Shown: piece by piece, positions 1 through 8,694 of the stretch | How positions within the stretch are numbered: position 1 is the stretch's first letter | Layout: every line of letters begins with the position of its first letter | Assembly: GCF_018343615.1 (NCBI RefSeq) | Contig: NZ_JAGYPI010000001.1 | Span: 1,928,193 to 1,992,192 of the forward strand | Source: Bacillus sp. FJAT-49736 | GTDB lineage: Bacteria; Bacillota; Bacilli; Bacillales; Bacillaceae_C | Reading direction: 5' to 3' | Length of the DNA: 64,000 bases | The notes under the pieces: generated by a model | Database searches by the model: none | Seen by the model: only the letters and a program-made list of their open reading frames with translations | What the model was told of the DNA's origin: nothing | Made by a program: the position numbers and the translations under genes

Positions 1-150
1 AAGTCCGGTAATCATTTTTAGTGTTGTCGATTTTCCACTTCCATTTGGACCTAGCAATCCATATATTTTTCCAGGTTCAAATGTTATAGACACATTTTTT
101 AGAGAAAAGTCCTTACCATATTTTTTAGAAACATTTTTTAGTTCAATCAT
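1..150 (-). CDS. ABC transporter ATP-binding protein, N-terminal part (cut by window edge)
   Basis: The reverse strand reads an ATG at 150 followed by [19 protein letters not shown] and a Walker A motif GPNGSGKST at about residues 35-43, then the window ends. This is the nucleotide-binding subunit that powers an ABC-2 type exporter or self-protection transporter. Its start overlaps the end of the GntR regulator gene by 8 bases, and a permease-like membrane protein lies two genes upstream, so the three form one operon. The arrangement resembles B. subtilis ytrAB, but substrate and exact family are unknown. Only about 50 residues are visible, so the signature and Walker B motifs cannot be checked. 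Confidence 0.9.
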   Translation of the reverse strand, partial: MIELKNVSKKYGKDFSLKNVSITFEPGKIYGLLGPNGSGKSTTLKMITGL

Positions 151-520
151 GGTCATCACACTCGCTTAAATAGTTCTGTAAGCCTTGAACGATTTCTTTT
201 TTTGAAAAACCAATATCTTTCATGCTTCTAACAAATGACTGAATAATGTCTGTTTGCAAACGTATTTTCAATTCAGCTAATATTTCTTTATTTTCCGTTA
301 CAAATGTCCCTTGACCCCTTTTTGTTTCCACAATTCCCATCCTCTCCATCTCGCTATAAGTTCTTTGGATTGTATTTGGATTCACTCCTGCTTGAATGGC
401 CATTTCCCTTACCGATGGCAATTTGTCTCCTGACACCATTTCCCCTCTGACAATTTGCTGAAAAATCCTTTCGGCAATTTGCATATAGATCGGTTTAGAT
501 GTTTGAAATTCTTCGGTCAT
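143..520 (-). CDS. GntR-family (YtrA subfamily) transcriptional repressor
   Basis: A 125-residue protein with an N-terminal winged helix-turn-helix: [19 protein letters not shown] at residues 10-28, then [20 protein letters not shown] for recognition and [10 protein letters not shown] for the wing. The short C-terminal part (about 45 residues) is typical of the YtrA subfamily, which lacks a large effector domain and controls neighbouring ABC transporter genes. It sits 3 bases after the permease gene and overlaps the ATPase gene, so it is co-transcribed with what it controls. A 36-bp palindrome over the operon promoter (1322-1357) is its likely operator. In this family cell-envelope antibiotics often relieve repression; that is inference here. 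Confidence 0.9.
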   Translation of the reverse strand: MTEEFQTSKPIYMQIAERIFQQIVRGEMVSGDKLPSVREMAIQAGVNPNTIQRTYSEMERMGIVETKRGQGTFVTENKEILAELKIRLQTDIIQSFVRSMKDIGFSKKEIVQGLQNYLSECDDHD

Positions 521-523
521 ACC

Positions 524-1303
524 CTACACCTCAACTTTTTTATCCAATAACCAGCTGGAAATAATATAGAGAGCAATTGCGATAACAGCATAGATAATTA
601 ATGGAATGATAGCCACTTGCTGCATATCAAATTGCATATTCCATTTATGAGACGTTACTTCATAATGAAATCTTGGATTTATATACATCGGTAGTTTCCA
701 TTTCGTAACGATATCTCTAAGAAAATCTATTTGCATTATGGCCGTTTCAATGGCATTAAAGATGAAAAATAATATAAGGATGAATAACCATCTAACTTTC
801 TTAATACTTGGATATTTTCCTAGCGAGTGAAAAAAACACCAATAAAACATAATCCAGAGTGAGGCATACAATCCAATCAACAATAAAGAAATATTAATGG
901 CTAATACTGTGGAAATTGGAAAGTGTTCAATTTGTACACCTTGAGAAACTGCATATTTGTATGCAACTTGGGAAGTGAGAACAAGAATAAGTTGTGAAAT
1001 TAATTGATAAGCTGCAAGCATCGTTATTTTCGAGAGCAACAAAGTTTTACTGCTCTGCGGGTTATACAGCCACAATTGAGTTTTCCCTTCTAGCTTCAAC
1101 GATGTTAAAAGCATTATCGGCATTAAGCCAATATGAAATACTGCAATTGCTATCTGAAACCCGATTGGAACCAGTGGTTCATCTATGCGATTTGCTATAA
1201 CGAAGGATGCTATATTCGCAATAAGCATGAATATGACCCATGTTAAAAAAGAAAGACGTGTAACATAAAATTCTTTTTTCAACAATCCTTGAAATGGTAT
1301 CAT
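524..1303 (-). CDS. ABC-2 type permease-like membrane protein, first gene of the GntR/ABC operon
   Basis: About 259 residues with six predicted membrane spans, for example WVIFMLIANIASFVIA near the N-terminus and IIPLIIYAVIAIALYIISSW near the C-terminus. No catalytic motif is visible and the family is not certain. Gene order (membrane protein, GntR regulator, ATPase) points to the membrane subunit of an exporter. An in-frame ATG at 1315 exists, but the ATG at 1303 has a GGATGGG-like ribosome site at a better distance, so I favour 1303. The operon promoter and palindromic operator lie just upstream. Confidence 0.75.
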   Translation of the reverse strand: MIPFQGLLKKEFYVTRLSFLTWVIFMLIANIASFVIANRIDEPLVPIGFQIAIAVFHIGLMPIMLLTSLKLEGKTQLWLYNPQSSKTLLLSKITMLAAYQLISQLILVLTSQVAYKYAVSQGVQIEHFPISTVLAINISLLLIGLYASLWIMFYWCFFHSLGKYPSIKKVRWLFILILFFIFNAIETAIMQIDFLRDIVTKWKLPMYINPRFHYEVTSHKWNMQFDMQQVAIIPLIIYAVIAIALYIISSWLLDKKVEV

Positions 1304-1321
1304 CCTGTATCCCATCCTGTC

Positions 1322-1371
1322 TGTATTAGTGTTCTATTTGAATAGTACACTAATACAAGGATATTAGTCAA
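1322..1371 (-). promoter_or_regulatory. Promoter and 36-bp palindromic operator of the GntR/ABC operon
   Basis: Positions 1322-1357 form an imperfect palindrome in which 16 of 18 base pairs match; the outer arms are TGTATTAGTG and CACTAATACA. It contains AGTGTT and TACACT half-sites separated by 12 bases, close to the AGTGTA-N13-TACACT type reported for YtrA regulators. On the minus strand a -35 TTGACT (1366-1371), an 18-base spacer and a -10 TACTAT (1342-1347) run into the palindrome, so a bound repressor would cover the -10 box. This fits autoregulation by the GntR protein encoded downstream. Confidence 0.75.
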
Positions 1372-1432
1372 TAGGTACTTTCAATGTTATCTTCGTATAT
1401 ATTGTTGTCTACCCTAGTATCGATATTGTTTG

Positions 1433-1529
1433 GGACTACTTTTCTTAAGATAAATATGGACTCTTTACCAAAATAACGACGGATATAAGGGTTCCTTGAC
1501 CAAAAGCAACAAAGATTAAGAAAAGTGCC
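1433..1529. repeat. Small inverted-terminal-repeat element, type I copy 1
   Basis: The ends are inverted copies: GGACTACTTTTCTTAAG at the left and, read on the other strand, GGCACTTTTCTTAATC at the right (about 97 bp). Similar ends occur at 2405-2482, 24828-24954 and 54819-54914. The bases just to its left (1374-1432) weakly resemble the type II element at 26033 (a shared TTCGTATA..TTGTT stretch), so this may be a composite II+I unit. No coding capacity. Confidence 0.6.
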
Positions 1530-1533
1530 TTAG

Positions 1534-1570
1534 TCAAAAAAAAATAAGCTGCATTCATCAGCAGCTTATT
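1534..1570 (-). terminator. Rho-independent terminator of tcdA
   Basis: A perfect 10-bp stem, AATAAGCTGC (1543-1552) and GCAGCTTATT (1561-1570), with an 8-base loop. On the minus strand it is followed by a run of T (the A tract at 1536-1546 of the plus strand). It lies just after the tcdA stop codon. Confidence 0.9.
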
Positions 1571-1578
1571 CCATCATG

Positions 1579-2343
1579 TTATTTATCTTTCACTCGCTTG
1601 ATTTCAATATCTTTCAATATTGAATTTACTACATAACTAGCCATAAACAAACCCACCGTAGAAGGAACAAATGCATTGGATGATGGTGGCATTTTTGCCT
1701 TGCGAATCTGTGCATCCTCTTTTCCAACCACTTTACGGATGTCCTCACGAATAACAATTGGACTTTCATCTGAAAAAACGACTGGAATTCCTTTACGAAT
1801 TCCTTCCTTACGTAGCTTTGTTCGGATTACTTTAGCAATCGGATCCGTATGAGTTTTAGAAATATCATCAATTCTTAATCGTGTTGGATCTGTTTTATTA
1901 GCAGCACCCATACTAGAAATAATCGGAATATTTCTTTTTAAACATTCCTTCATTAAATGAATTTTGTAGACAATCGTATCCGAAGCATCCACAACAAAAT
2001 CCAAATCGTAGCTAAAAAATTCCTCATATGTTTCTTCTGTATAGAACATTTTTAATGCAATTACTTCACACTCTGGATTAATATCCTTAATTCTTTCCTT
2101 CATTAAATCAGCTTTTGGTTTCCCAACCGTGGAAAGAAGTGCTGGGAGCTGTCGGTTTATATTTGTTATATCCACATCATCTTTGTCGACTAAAATTAGT
2201 TTTCCAACTCCGGTTCTGGCAAGTGCCTCCGTTGCAAAGGAACCAACTCCGCCGATTCCAAGGATGGCAACAGTACTATTTTTTAATTTCTCTAGACCTT
2301 CTTTGCCTATTGCAAGTTCGTTACGTGAAAATTGGTGAAGCAT
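1579..2343 (-). CDS. tcdA: tRNA threonylcarbamoyladenosine dehydratase
   Basis: This ThiF/E1-like enzyme uses ATP to dehydrate t6A37 of tRNAs to cyclic ct6A. The nucleotide-binding Rossmann motif GIGGVGSFATEALAR sits at about residues 30-44, followed by DKDDVDITNINRQ, the usual E1-family adenylation loop, and DASDTI further on. An upstream in-frame TTG exists at 2358, but the ATG at 2343 has GGAG at good distance and gives 254 residues, the B. subtilis YrvM length. The C-terminus has the hydrophobic stretch FVPSTVGLFMASYVVNSIL of this family. It is followed by a terminator and separated from aspS by 6S RNA, as in B. subtilis. Confidence 0.93.
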   Translation of the reverse strand: MLHQFSRNELAIGKEGLEKLKNSTVAILGIGGVGSFATEALARTGVGKLILVDKDDVDITNINRQLPALLSTVGKPKADLMKERIKDINPECEVIALKMFYTEETYEEFFSYDLDFVVDASDTIVYKIHLMKECLKRNIPIISSMGAANKTDPTRLRIDDISKTHTDPIAKVIRTKLRKEGIRKGIPVVFSDESPIVIREDIRKVVGKEDAQIRKAKMPPSSNAFVPSTVGLFMASYVVNSILKDIEIKRVKDK

Positions 2344-2404
2344 ATGTATCATCTCCAAAGCTTGTTATCATTTAAATAGTTTTACATCTTAAATTTAGAG
2401 TCTG

Positions 2405-2482
2405 GGCATCTTTTCTTAAAAAATATTCTTAATCTATTCAGTAATGTTTTTTCTAAAAACAACATAATTTAAGAAATGAGCC
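2405..2482. repeat. Small inverted-terminal-repeat element, type I copy 2
   Basis: A 78-bp unit with GGCATCTTTTCTTAAAAAAT at the left and, on the other strand, GGCTCATTTCTTAAATTATG at the right. The right end read inward is nearly the same as the left end of the copy at 24828 (both continue TATGTTGTTTT). It lies between tcdA and the 6S RNA terminator. Confidence 0.65.
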
Positions 2483-2560
2483 TGTCCAAAACATCTATTT
2501 CTTTCTTGAATAAGAATAAACAATTCATAGTTGAATTGCAATATCAATTATTTTACCCAA

Positions 2561-2590
2561 AACAAAAAACTCTCTACATTTTAGAGAGTT
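2561..2590 (-). terminator. Terminator downstream of 6S RNA
   Basis: Stem AACTCTCT (2568-2575) and AGAGAGTT (2583-2590) with a 7-base loop. On the minus strand the stem runs into TTTTTTGTTTT. It probably ends the 6S precursor, whose mature 3' end would be a little upstream near 2605. Confidence 0.85.
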
Positions 2591-2604
2591 AATGACATTA
2601 ATAG

Positions 2605-2804
2605 GTGTTGAGCCCCAATCATGCCGTTTTGCAAAAAAGCCTTTTGTTTTGAACCCGCTCTCCGCAGGTGGGTGTTCTATCCCAACCTTTATCCGTCCTT
2701 ATACGAAAGGCATGGATGCCAGTTAGAAACTCCGAACTCCCGAAGTTAGAAATGTTCGGTCAAAACGATAGGTACCTTAACGTACACATCAGGACTCAAC
2801 TTGT
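2605..2804 (-). ncRNA. bsrA: 6S RNA (6S-1 / BsrA type), regulator of RNA polymerase
   Basis: The minus strand carries a roughly 200-nt non-coding transcript with features I recognise from Bacillus 6S-1 RNA: GTCCTGATGTG near the 5' end, CCGAACATTTCTAACTTCGG, and CACCCACCTGCGGAGAGCGG before the 3' arm. The ends are complementary (GTTGAG at the 5' side, CTCAAC at the 3' side), giving the closing stem of a long open-bubble hairpin. A promoter lies directly upstream and a terminator downstream. 6S RNA binds the housekeeping sigma-A holoenzyme by mimicking an open promoter. The position between tcdA and aspS matches B. subtilis bsrA. Exact ends are estimates. Confidence 0.88.
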
Positions 2805-2811
2805 TGTAAAT

Positions 2812-2840
2812 AGAATATCATGGTTTTATTTCGTTTTCAA
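2812..2840 (-). promoter_or_regulatory. Sigma-A type promoter of 6S RNA
   Basis: On the minus strand: -35 TTGAAA (2835-2840), exactly 17 bases, -10 TATTCT (2812-2817). A start about 7-9 bases downstream gives the GTTGAGTCC 5' end of 6S RNA. Confidence 0.75.
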
Positions 2841-2887
2841 TGTGACTAAAGATGGAAATGTTCTGCTAAATCCGACAAATCTCCACA

Positions 2888-4657
2888 TTATTTTTTCACA
2901 TTTAAAGACAAGCTTAACTCCACAAGCTGCTCGTTGCTTACACCACTCGGAGCTTCTGTTAATAGACAGCTGGCACTTGCTGTTTTCGGAAATGCAATTG
3001 TATCACGTAAATTAGAACGCCCTGCCAATAACATAACAATTCGGTCTAAGCCAAGTGCAATTCCACCGTGTGGAGGTGTGCCATATTCAAATGCTTCCAG
3101 CAAGAAGCCAAATTGCTCTATTGCCTGTTCCTTTGTAAAACCAAGAGTTTGGAACATTTTTTCTTGAACATCACGTTCAAAAATACGTAAGGATCCTCCT
3201 CCAAGCTCATAACCATTAAGTACTAAATCGTATGCCTGTGCTTTTACGCTTCCCGGGTCCGTGTCTAATTTTTCAATTTCATCTCTGACTGGCATTGTAA
3301 ATGGATGATGGGCTGCATAATATCTGCCTTCTTCCTCGTCAAATTCAAAGAGCGGCCAATCGGTTACCCATAGGAAATTAAATTTCGACTGATCAATCAA
3401 ACTGAGATCTTTTCCAAGCTTTAATCTTAATGCGCCCAAAGCATCCGCAACCACCGATTTCTTATCGGCAACAAATAATAATAAATCTCCTATTTCTGCT
3501 TCAAGCAGCTTTGCTAACTGAATTTGCTCTTCGTCTGAGAAGAATTTGGAAATAGGACCTTTTAATCCTTCCTCTTCAACCTTTAACCAAGCTAAACCTT
3601 TTGCGCCGTATACAGATACAAATTCTGTTAAACCATCGATATCCTTTCTGGAATAACTATCCGCAGCACCTTTTACATTAATAGCTTTTACTTGACCTCC
3701 AGTTGCTACAGCACCGGAAAATACCTTAAATCCTGAATCCTTCACTAGCTCAGAAACATCTACTAATTCTAATCCAAAACGTGTATCCGGCTTATCTGAA
3801 CCAAAGCGGCTCATAGCTTCGTCATAGGTTAATCGTGGGAGAGGAGTATTTATTTCGATACCTTTAACTTCTTTCAATAAACGTGACATCATTCGCTCCG
3901 TCATTGCCATAATGTCTTCTTGGCTATAGAAGCTTGTTTCAATATCGATTTGCGTAAATTCCGGCTGACGGTCCGCACGCAAATCCTCATCCCTAAAGCA
4001 TCTTGCAATTTGATAATATTTATCGAAGCCTGCCACCATTAACAATTGCTTGAAAATTTGTGGTGATTGCGGCAATGCATAGAACTCGCCTGGATGAACA
4101 CGGCTAGGAACTAAATAATCCCGAGCTCCTTCCGGTGTGCTCTTCGTTAAAATGGGTGTTTCGACATCTAAGAAGCCTTCTTCATCCAAAAAGTTTCGAA
4201 TGGACTTCGTAACATTATGGCGCATTTTAAAAGTTTCCAATAACACAGGTCTTCTCAAATCTAAATATCGATATTTCAAACGTAAATCTTCGGAAACATC
4301 TGTATTGTTTTCAATCATAAATGGAGGCGTTTTTGCTTCATTAATAATAGAAACCTTCTCCACTTTAACTTCAATTCTACCCGTTTTTAAATTTTCGTTG
4401 ATGGTTCCTTCACTTCTTGAGACCACTTCACCTTGTACATCTAGAACATATTCACTTCTTATCTTTTCTGCAACAGCTAGTGCTTCCGGAGAATTTGCAG
4501 GATTAAAGACAATTTGCACCAAACCTGTACGGTCACGCAAATCAATAAAAATAAGTCCTCCTAAGTCCCGTCTTTTTTGCACCCAGCCCTTTAAAGTGAC
4601 TGTTTCTCCAATATTTTTTTCCGTTACTTCTCCACAGTAATAGGTTCTTCCAAACAT
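2888..4657 (-). CDS. aspS: Aspartyl-tRNA synthetase
   Basis: Class II synthetase of 589 residues that charges tRNA-Asp. It has an N-terminal OB-fold anticodon-binding domain (from [20 protein letters not shown], about residues 6-110), then the catalytic core. Motif 2 is seen at [18 protein letters not shown] and motif 3 at [15 protein letters not shown] near residue 540. The internal GAD insertion domain (about 300-400) marks the bacterial type. The ATG at 4657 has GGGAGG upstream. It follows hisS by 22 bases, so both depend on the T-box leader. Nothing in the sequence tells whether it is discriminating (Asp only) or also charges tRNA-Asn. Confidence 0.97.
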   Translation of the reverse strand: MFGRTYYCGEVTEKNIGETVTLKGWVQKRRDLGGLIFIDLRDRTGLVQIVFNPANSPEALAVAEKIRSEYVLDVQGEVVSRSEGTINENLKTGRIEVKVEKVSIINEAKTPPFMIENNTDVSEDLRLKYRYLDLRRPVLLETFKMRHNVTKSIRNFLDEEGFLDVETPILTKSTPEGARDYLVPSRVHPGEFYALPQSPQIFKQLLMVAGFDKYYQIARCFRDEDLRADRQPEFTQIDIETSFYSQEDIMAMTERMMSRLLKEVKGIEINTPLPRLTYDEAMSRFGSDKPDTRFGLELVDVSELVKDSGFKVFSGAVATGGQVKAINVKGAADSYSRKDIDGLTEFVSVYGAKGLAWLKVEEEGLKGPISKFFSDEEQIQLAKLLEAEIGDLLLFVADKKSVVADALGALRLKLGKDLSLIDQSKFNFLWVTDWPLFEFDEEEGRYYAAHHPFTMPVRDEIEKLDTDPGSVKAQAYDLVLNGYELGGGSLRIFERDVQEKMFQTLGFTKEQAIEQFGFLLEAFEYGTPPHGGIALGLDRIVMLLAGRSNLRDTIAFPKTASASCLLTEAPSGVSNEQLVELSLSLNVKK

Positions 4658-4679
4658 AACTGTTGCCTCCCTTATCGAC

Positions 4680-5948
4680 TTATCGAGCTAATTTTTTGAA
4701 TTCTGAAATGAAGTTGGAGATAGAAAGTTCAACTTGTTCTCCATTCTCCATATTTTTCATCACAACTTTGTTAGCTTTTATTTCATCCTCGCCCAAAATG
4801 GCCACGAATTGTGCCTTTATTCTGTCCGCAGCCTTTAGCTGTGCTTTCATTTTCCGATCAAGATAATCCTTATCGGCAGTATAACCAGCTTTTCTAAGTT
4901 GTTGTAATAAGACCATGGATGGAATTTTGGCTTCATCTCCTAAAGAGACAACATAGCAATCCACTTTTGTGTCTGTTTCGAGATCAATTCCTTCAGCGTG
5001 CAATGCCGCAATTAATCGTTCAATACTTAGAGCAAACCCGATTCCCGGGGTTTCCGGACCACCCATTTCTTGAACAAGTCCGTTATAACGTCCACCACCG
5101 CATAAAGTAGTAATGGCACCGAATCCTTCTGCATTACTCATAATTTCAAATGCTGTGTGATTATAATAATCTAGCCCTCTCACTAAGGTAGGATCCACTA
5201 CATACTCGATACCAAGAGCATCTAAATATGCAAGAACTTGATCAAAATATAGCTTGGATTCTTCATTGAAAAATTCAAAAATAGGAGGAGCAGATTTCAT
5301 TAATTCATGATCTCGATCTTTTTTACAATCCAAAATACGTAAAGGGTTTTTTTCTAAACGATTTTGACAATCTCCACAAAACTCATGAATCTTTGGTTTG
5401 AAGTGTTTAATTAAAGCTTCGCGATGGGCAATTCTGCTTTCTTTATCTCCTAGGCTATTAATAACTAATTTCAAATGTTTTAAGCCTAGACTTTGATAGA
5501 CCTCCATTGCAAGTGAAATAACTTCTGCATCAATGGCAGGATCTTGACTCCCTAACGCTTCGACCCCAAATTGTACAAACTGACGGTATCTACCTGCTTG
5601 CGGTCTTTCATATCGAAACATTGGTCCATTATAAAATAATTTAACAGGTTGGTTGGCATCTCCGTACATTTTATTTTCCACATAGGAACGAACAACTGCC
5701 GGAGTTCCTTCCGGTCGCAACGTTAAATCCCGATCGCCACGGTCCTTAAAGGAGTACATTTCCTTTTGAACAATATCCGTCGTTTCTCCGCTTTTATGAA
5801 ATAATTCCGTATGTTCGAAGATTGGAGTTCGAATTTCTTTATATTGATATTTATGACAAATTTCTTTCGCCTTGTTTTCGATGAGTTCCCATGTTCCAAC
5901 TTGACTGGGTAAAATATCCTGCGTTCCTCTTGGAATCTGAATGGCCAC
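4680..5948 (-). CDS. hisS: Histidyl-tRNA synthetase
   Basis: Class II synthetase of 422 residues. It starts with a GTG at 5948 preceded by AAAGGAGG, reading [16 protein letters not shown]. Motif 1 lies around residues 40-60, motif 2 at [20 protein letters not shown], and the histidine-specific signatures [15 protein letters not shown] and [14 protein letters not shown] follow; motif 3 is [12 protein letters not shown]. The C-terminal anticodon-binding domain covers about residues 325-420. It is first in the hisS-aspS operon and is controlled by a T-box leader. Confidence 0.97.
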   Translation of the reverse strand: MAIQIPRGTQDILPSQVGTWELIENKAKEICHKYQYKEIRTPIFEHTELFHKSGETTDIVQKEMYSFKDRGDRDLTLRPEGTPAVVRSYVENKMYGDANQPVKLFYNGPMFRYERPQAGRYRQFVQFGVEALGSQDPAIDAEVISLAMEVYQSLGLKHLKLVINSLGDKESRIAHREALIKHFKPKIHEFCGDCQNRLEKNPLRILDCKKDRDHELMKSAPPIFEFFNEESKLYFDQVLAYLDALGIEYVVDPTLVRGLDYYNHTAFEIMSNAEGFGAITTLCGGGRYNGLVQEMGGPETPGIGFALSIERLIAALHAEGIDLETDTKVDCYVVSLGDEAKIPSMVLLQQLRKAGYTADKDYLDRKMKAQLKAADRIKAQFVAILGEDEIKANKVVMKNMENGEQVELSISNFISEFKKLAR

Positions 5949-5994
5949 TGATTTTTTCCTCCTTTAATTTTTTAAGTATGTACTATGCAGGAAA

Positions 5995-6296
5995 CGAAAA
6001 ATAAAAAAACCCCCAATCCCTTGTTTAAAAAAACAAGGGACGAGAGTTTTGTTTCCCGTGGTGCCACCCTAATTGAAGCTTACACTTCCACTTAAGTACA
6101 GTTAACGCCTGTATTACGTTCTAGCCCTACTAAATATCGTTTCTATTCGACTTTTTCAGGAAGAAACCTACAAAGTGTTCATTCGCTAAGTCATCATGCA
6201 GAGTGCTTCCAGCCAAGGCAACTCTTCTCTTTCCATGTGTACTCTTAACTACTATGCTTTATCAACGGTTTTTTTTGTAAATCAATGTTTTATATT
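5995..6296 (-). promoter_or_regulatory. T-box leader of hisS-aspS
   Basis: The 300-nt leader ends in the conserved T-box sequence AGGGTGGCACCACGG (6056-6070) and a terminator whose stem is CCCTTGTTT / AAACAAGGG (6018-6039), followed on the minus strand by GGGGGTTTTTTT. Further upstream are AGTAG and GAAAGAGAAGAG segments typical of stem I. Uncharged tRNA pairing with the leader favours the antiterminator and so induces the operon. A candidate specifier triplet is CAC (His) at 6175-6177, inside GAACAC on the 3' side of a possible specifier loop; AAC overlaps it, and a GAC lies at 6190-6192. See the findings for a conflict with the discriminator position. Confidence 0.93.
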
Positions 6297-6302
6297 TATA
6301 TA

Positions 6303-6331
6303 ATAATACGAGGCTAAAAACGCATTGTCAA
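6303..6331 (-). promoter_or_regulatory. Promoter of the T-box/hisS-aspS transcript
   Basis: On the minus strand: -35 TTGACA (6326-6331), exactly 17 bases, -10 TATTAT (6303-6308). Transcription would start near 6296, at the 5' end of the leader. Confidence 0.8.
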
Positions 6332-6348
6332 GTCAATAATGATTAAAA

Positions 6349-6525
6349 TTAAGAACGTTCCATTTTCTTTTTTAATAATTTTACTTCGCCTAGGCTTAAA
6401 CCGAATTCGGAGGCAAGCTCTATGGAAAGTGCTTGATCTTCTCTTTCCATGAAATGATGCAAATCAGTTTGAAAGATTTGGCTGCTTCCAGCATTACTTA
6501 ATTGGTTTTTATTGCTTAATCTCAT
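6349..6525 (-). CDS. Small conserved protein, YrzK-like
   Basis: A 58-residue open frame starting ATG at 6525 with AAAGGAGA upstream: MRLSNKNQLSNAGSSQIFQT at the start and SIELASEFGLSLGEVKLLKK near the end. The C-terminal half looks like a helix-turn-helix (ELASEFGLSLGEV), so a DNA- or RNA-binding role is possible but not shown. B. subtilis has the small gene yrzK at the same place between hisS and yrvJ; I assign it by position and size and do not recognise a function. It was missed by a length cut-off because of its size. Confidence 0.72.
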   Translation of the reverse strand: MRLSNKNQLSNAGSSQIFQTDLHHFMEREDQALSIELASEFGLSLGEVKLLKKKMERS

Positions 6526-6701
6526 ATATTTTCTCCTTTACATAATGTGTGGAAAGAAATTTGCTTCATTTTGTCATATTATTATCCTTTCCCACGATAA
6601 ATCTTTTCTTTCATAAAAAAGGAGATTTTTCTTTTTTCCAGAATACATATTTGTAGCGCGATTTAAAAGCGATTCAAATAATAGGGAGGTGTACCATCCA
6701 A

Positions 6702-8450
6702 TTGGGTAGAAAATTCATCATTATATTACTGACACTGATATTCTTGGGCGCAGGTTTTGACTATCCGGAGCATAAGGTCAATGCAGAAACGGAAAAGGCT
6801 ATCGTCAACGTTTCCGTATTGAATATCCGGAAAGGACCAGGTTTATCCTATCCAATTTTGAAGCAAGTCAAAAAAGGCGATCAATTTAATGTTGTACAGA
6901 AAAAGAATGATTGGTATGAACTTAAATTGCCTTCCGGAGAGACCGGATGGGCAGCAAGCTGGCTTATTTCTCTAACTAAAACCAAAGCCCTAACTGCAAC
7001 TTCAGGAGTTGTTACGGTGAATGGGTTGCGATTGAGAAGCGAGCCAAGTTCGGATTCATCTATTTTGAAGGTTTTACAAGAAAACCAAGATGTGACGATT
7101 GATTCTCAAAATGGTAATTGGCTTAAAATCTCTGTTGCCGGAATTAATGGATGGGTTTCTAAGGATTTTGTTACTATTAATCAGCAGAAAACTAGCGTAA
7201 AGCTACCTAGCAGCAAGGGAATTGTTACGGTGGACCACCTTAATATTCGTACTTCCCCCAGCATTTCCGCAAGTACAATTGGTATGTTAAACACCGGCAA
7301 CAAAATTAATATTCTCGAAGAAATGAACGGCTGGATTCATTTCTCCTTAGGTACCCAAGCAGGTTGGGTAAGCAGTCAATATATAGAAAAGATAAAGAGC
7401 AGCAATGGAAACAAGGAAATTTCAGCAAATCAATCTACACAAAAAGCTACCGGCAGCGTAAATGTAAACTCTTTAAATGTTCGAAGCACTCCTTCCTTAA
7501 ATGGAAAAATTATAGGTTCCATCTCACAAGGGCAAAGCTTCGCAATAGTGAAAGAGCAAAATAATTGGATTGAAATTAAGCTGAAAAATAATCAAGTCGG
7601 GTGGATTGCCGGCTGGTATGTCAATAAATCCACCGCTAATGCTTCTTCTGAAAGCAACCAAAAAGCTATTGTAACGATCCTTTATAATGGAACGAATTTA
7701 AGAAGTGATGCGACCACAAATTCAACTATACTTGCTAGGGGAAATGCCGGAGATACGTTTACTATCCTTAATAAGGTAAATGATTGGTATAAAATCCAAC
7801 TTACAAATGGTGGAATTGCTTTTGTAGCATCGTGGCTAATTTCTTCAAACTATAAGACATCTTCTCCTTCTGTTACCCCGAGTGATAATGCTAGCACTAA
7901 AACGGGGAGTGGTATAAAAGGGAAAACCATTATCATCGACCCTGGACATGGAGGGCAGGATAATGGGACAAGCGGTTATAGAGGGACACTGGAAAAAAAT
8001 CTTACGTTAAGTACGGCAATGAAACTATATCAAAAGCTAAAAAATGCTGGAGCTAATGTTATTTTGACACGAAATGATGATCATTATGTATCATTGCCGG
8101 CACGGGTTGGGATATCAGAGAACAATAAGGCAGATGCATTTATTAGTATCCATTTTGATAGTTTAAAGGAAGACCCTAGTGTAACGGGGCATACTACTTA
8201 TTACTATCATGATAATCAGAGAGCACTTGCTAATGAAATTAATCAAGCAATCTCCTCTCAAACTTCTATTAAAGACAGAGGGGTCCGTTTCGGCGATTTT
8301 CATGTTATACGTGAAAATAATATTCCTGCAGTACTTGCAGAATTAGGATATTTAAGTAATCCTAATGAGGAGCTGTTAATTAATACGGAGCAATATCAGG
8401 AGCTTGTTACAACTAGTATATATAATGGATTTGTTCGATATTTTAAATAA
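6702..8450 (+). CDS. Exported N-acetylmuramoyl-L-alanine amidase with five SH3b repeats (YrvJ-like)
   Basis: A 582-residue secreted cell wall hydrolase. It starts with TTG at 6702 after GGGAGG. Residues 1-28 are a signal peptide (RKFIIILLTLIFLGAGF core, cleavage probably after VNA). Five bacterial SH3 repeats follow, each with an LNIR/LRLR/LNVR-type motif and ending GW.. (about 32-95, 105-165, 175-235, 250-310, 323-385). The C-terminal Amidase_3 domain begins KTIIIDPGHGGQDNG; zinc ligands are the His of PGHGG, the Glu of RGTLEKN and the His of ISIHFD, and the catalytic Glu is in LAELGYLSN. B. subtilis YrvJ has the same layout with fewer repeats. It cuts the bond between muramic acid and L-alanine in peptidoglycan. 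Confidence 0.92.
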   Translation: MGRKFIIILLTLIFLGAGFDYPEHKVNAETEKAIVNVSVLNIRKGPGLSYPILKQVKKGDQFNVVQKKNDWYELKLPSGETGWAASWLISLTKTKALTATSGVVTVNGLRLRSEPSSDSSILKVLQENQDVTIDSQNGNWLKISVAGINGWVSKDFVTINQQKTSVKLPSSKGIVTVDHLNIRTSPSISASTIGMLNTGNKINILEEMNGWIHFSLGTQAGWVSSQYIEKIKSSNGNKEISANQSTQKATGSVNVNSLNVRSTPSLNGKIIGSISQGQSFAIVKEQNNWIEIKLKNNQVGWIAGWYVNKSTANASSESNQKAIVTILYNGTNLRSDATTNSTILARGNAGDTFTILNKVNDWYKIQLTNGGIAFVASWLISSNYKTSSPSVTPSDNASTKTGSGIKGKTIIIDPGHGGQDNGTSGYRGTLEKNLTLSTAMKLYQKLKNAGANVILTRNDDHYVSLPARVGISENNKADAFISIHFDSLKEDPSVTGHTTYYYHDNQRALANEINQAISSQTSIKDRGVRFGDFHVIRENNIPAVLAELGYLSNPNEELLINTEQYQELVTTSIYNGFVRYFK

Positions 8451-8451
8451 T

Positions 8452-8600
8452 AAAAGCGCAAGGGCCTTGCTCATCGGCGTACGGATTTTGGAGTCTTAGA
8501 CTGAGATAAAGGAAACACTGCGAGGAACGAGTCGATGTTGACTTATCGTAGGGAGAAGACGTAGAAATCCGCTAGCCGATAGGCACTGTAGCTAGACAAA
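8452..8600. repeat. Long-hairpin intergenic repeat, copy A
   Basis: About 150 bp between two convergent genes. The left arm ATCGGCGTACGGATTT (from 8473) and the right arm AAATCCGCTAGCCGAT (8575-8590) pair except for three central bases; the left end GCAAGGGCCTTGC is itself a small hairpin. Between the arms lie AGATAAAGGAAACACTGCGA and TATCGTAGGGAG segments that recur in copy B at 11482. No open frame of note. Confidence 0.75.
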
Positions 8601-8656
8601 TCCTATGTACGTTAAGTAATAAATAGACAAAAAAATTCATTTTTTAACTTTAAAAT

Positions 8657-8694
8657 GCAAAGAGAGAATCTGAGTAATCAGATTCTCTCTTTGC
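8657..8694 (-). terminator. Terminator overlapping the 3' end of dtd
   Basis: A perfect 17-bp stem with a 4-base loop: GCAAAGAGAGAATCTGA (8657-8673) and its complement (8678-8694). The dtd stop codon (8678-8680) and the last codons lie inside the stem. The T run after it on the minus strand is weak (ATTTTAAAG). Confidence 0.8.

Noticed and set aside
2668-3015. Plus-strand open frame over 6S RNA and the aspS end
   Set aside because: It runs antisense to 6S RNA and aspS, both well supported; the product is not protein-like.
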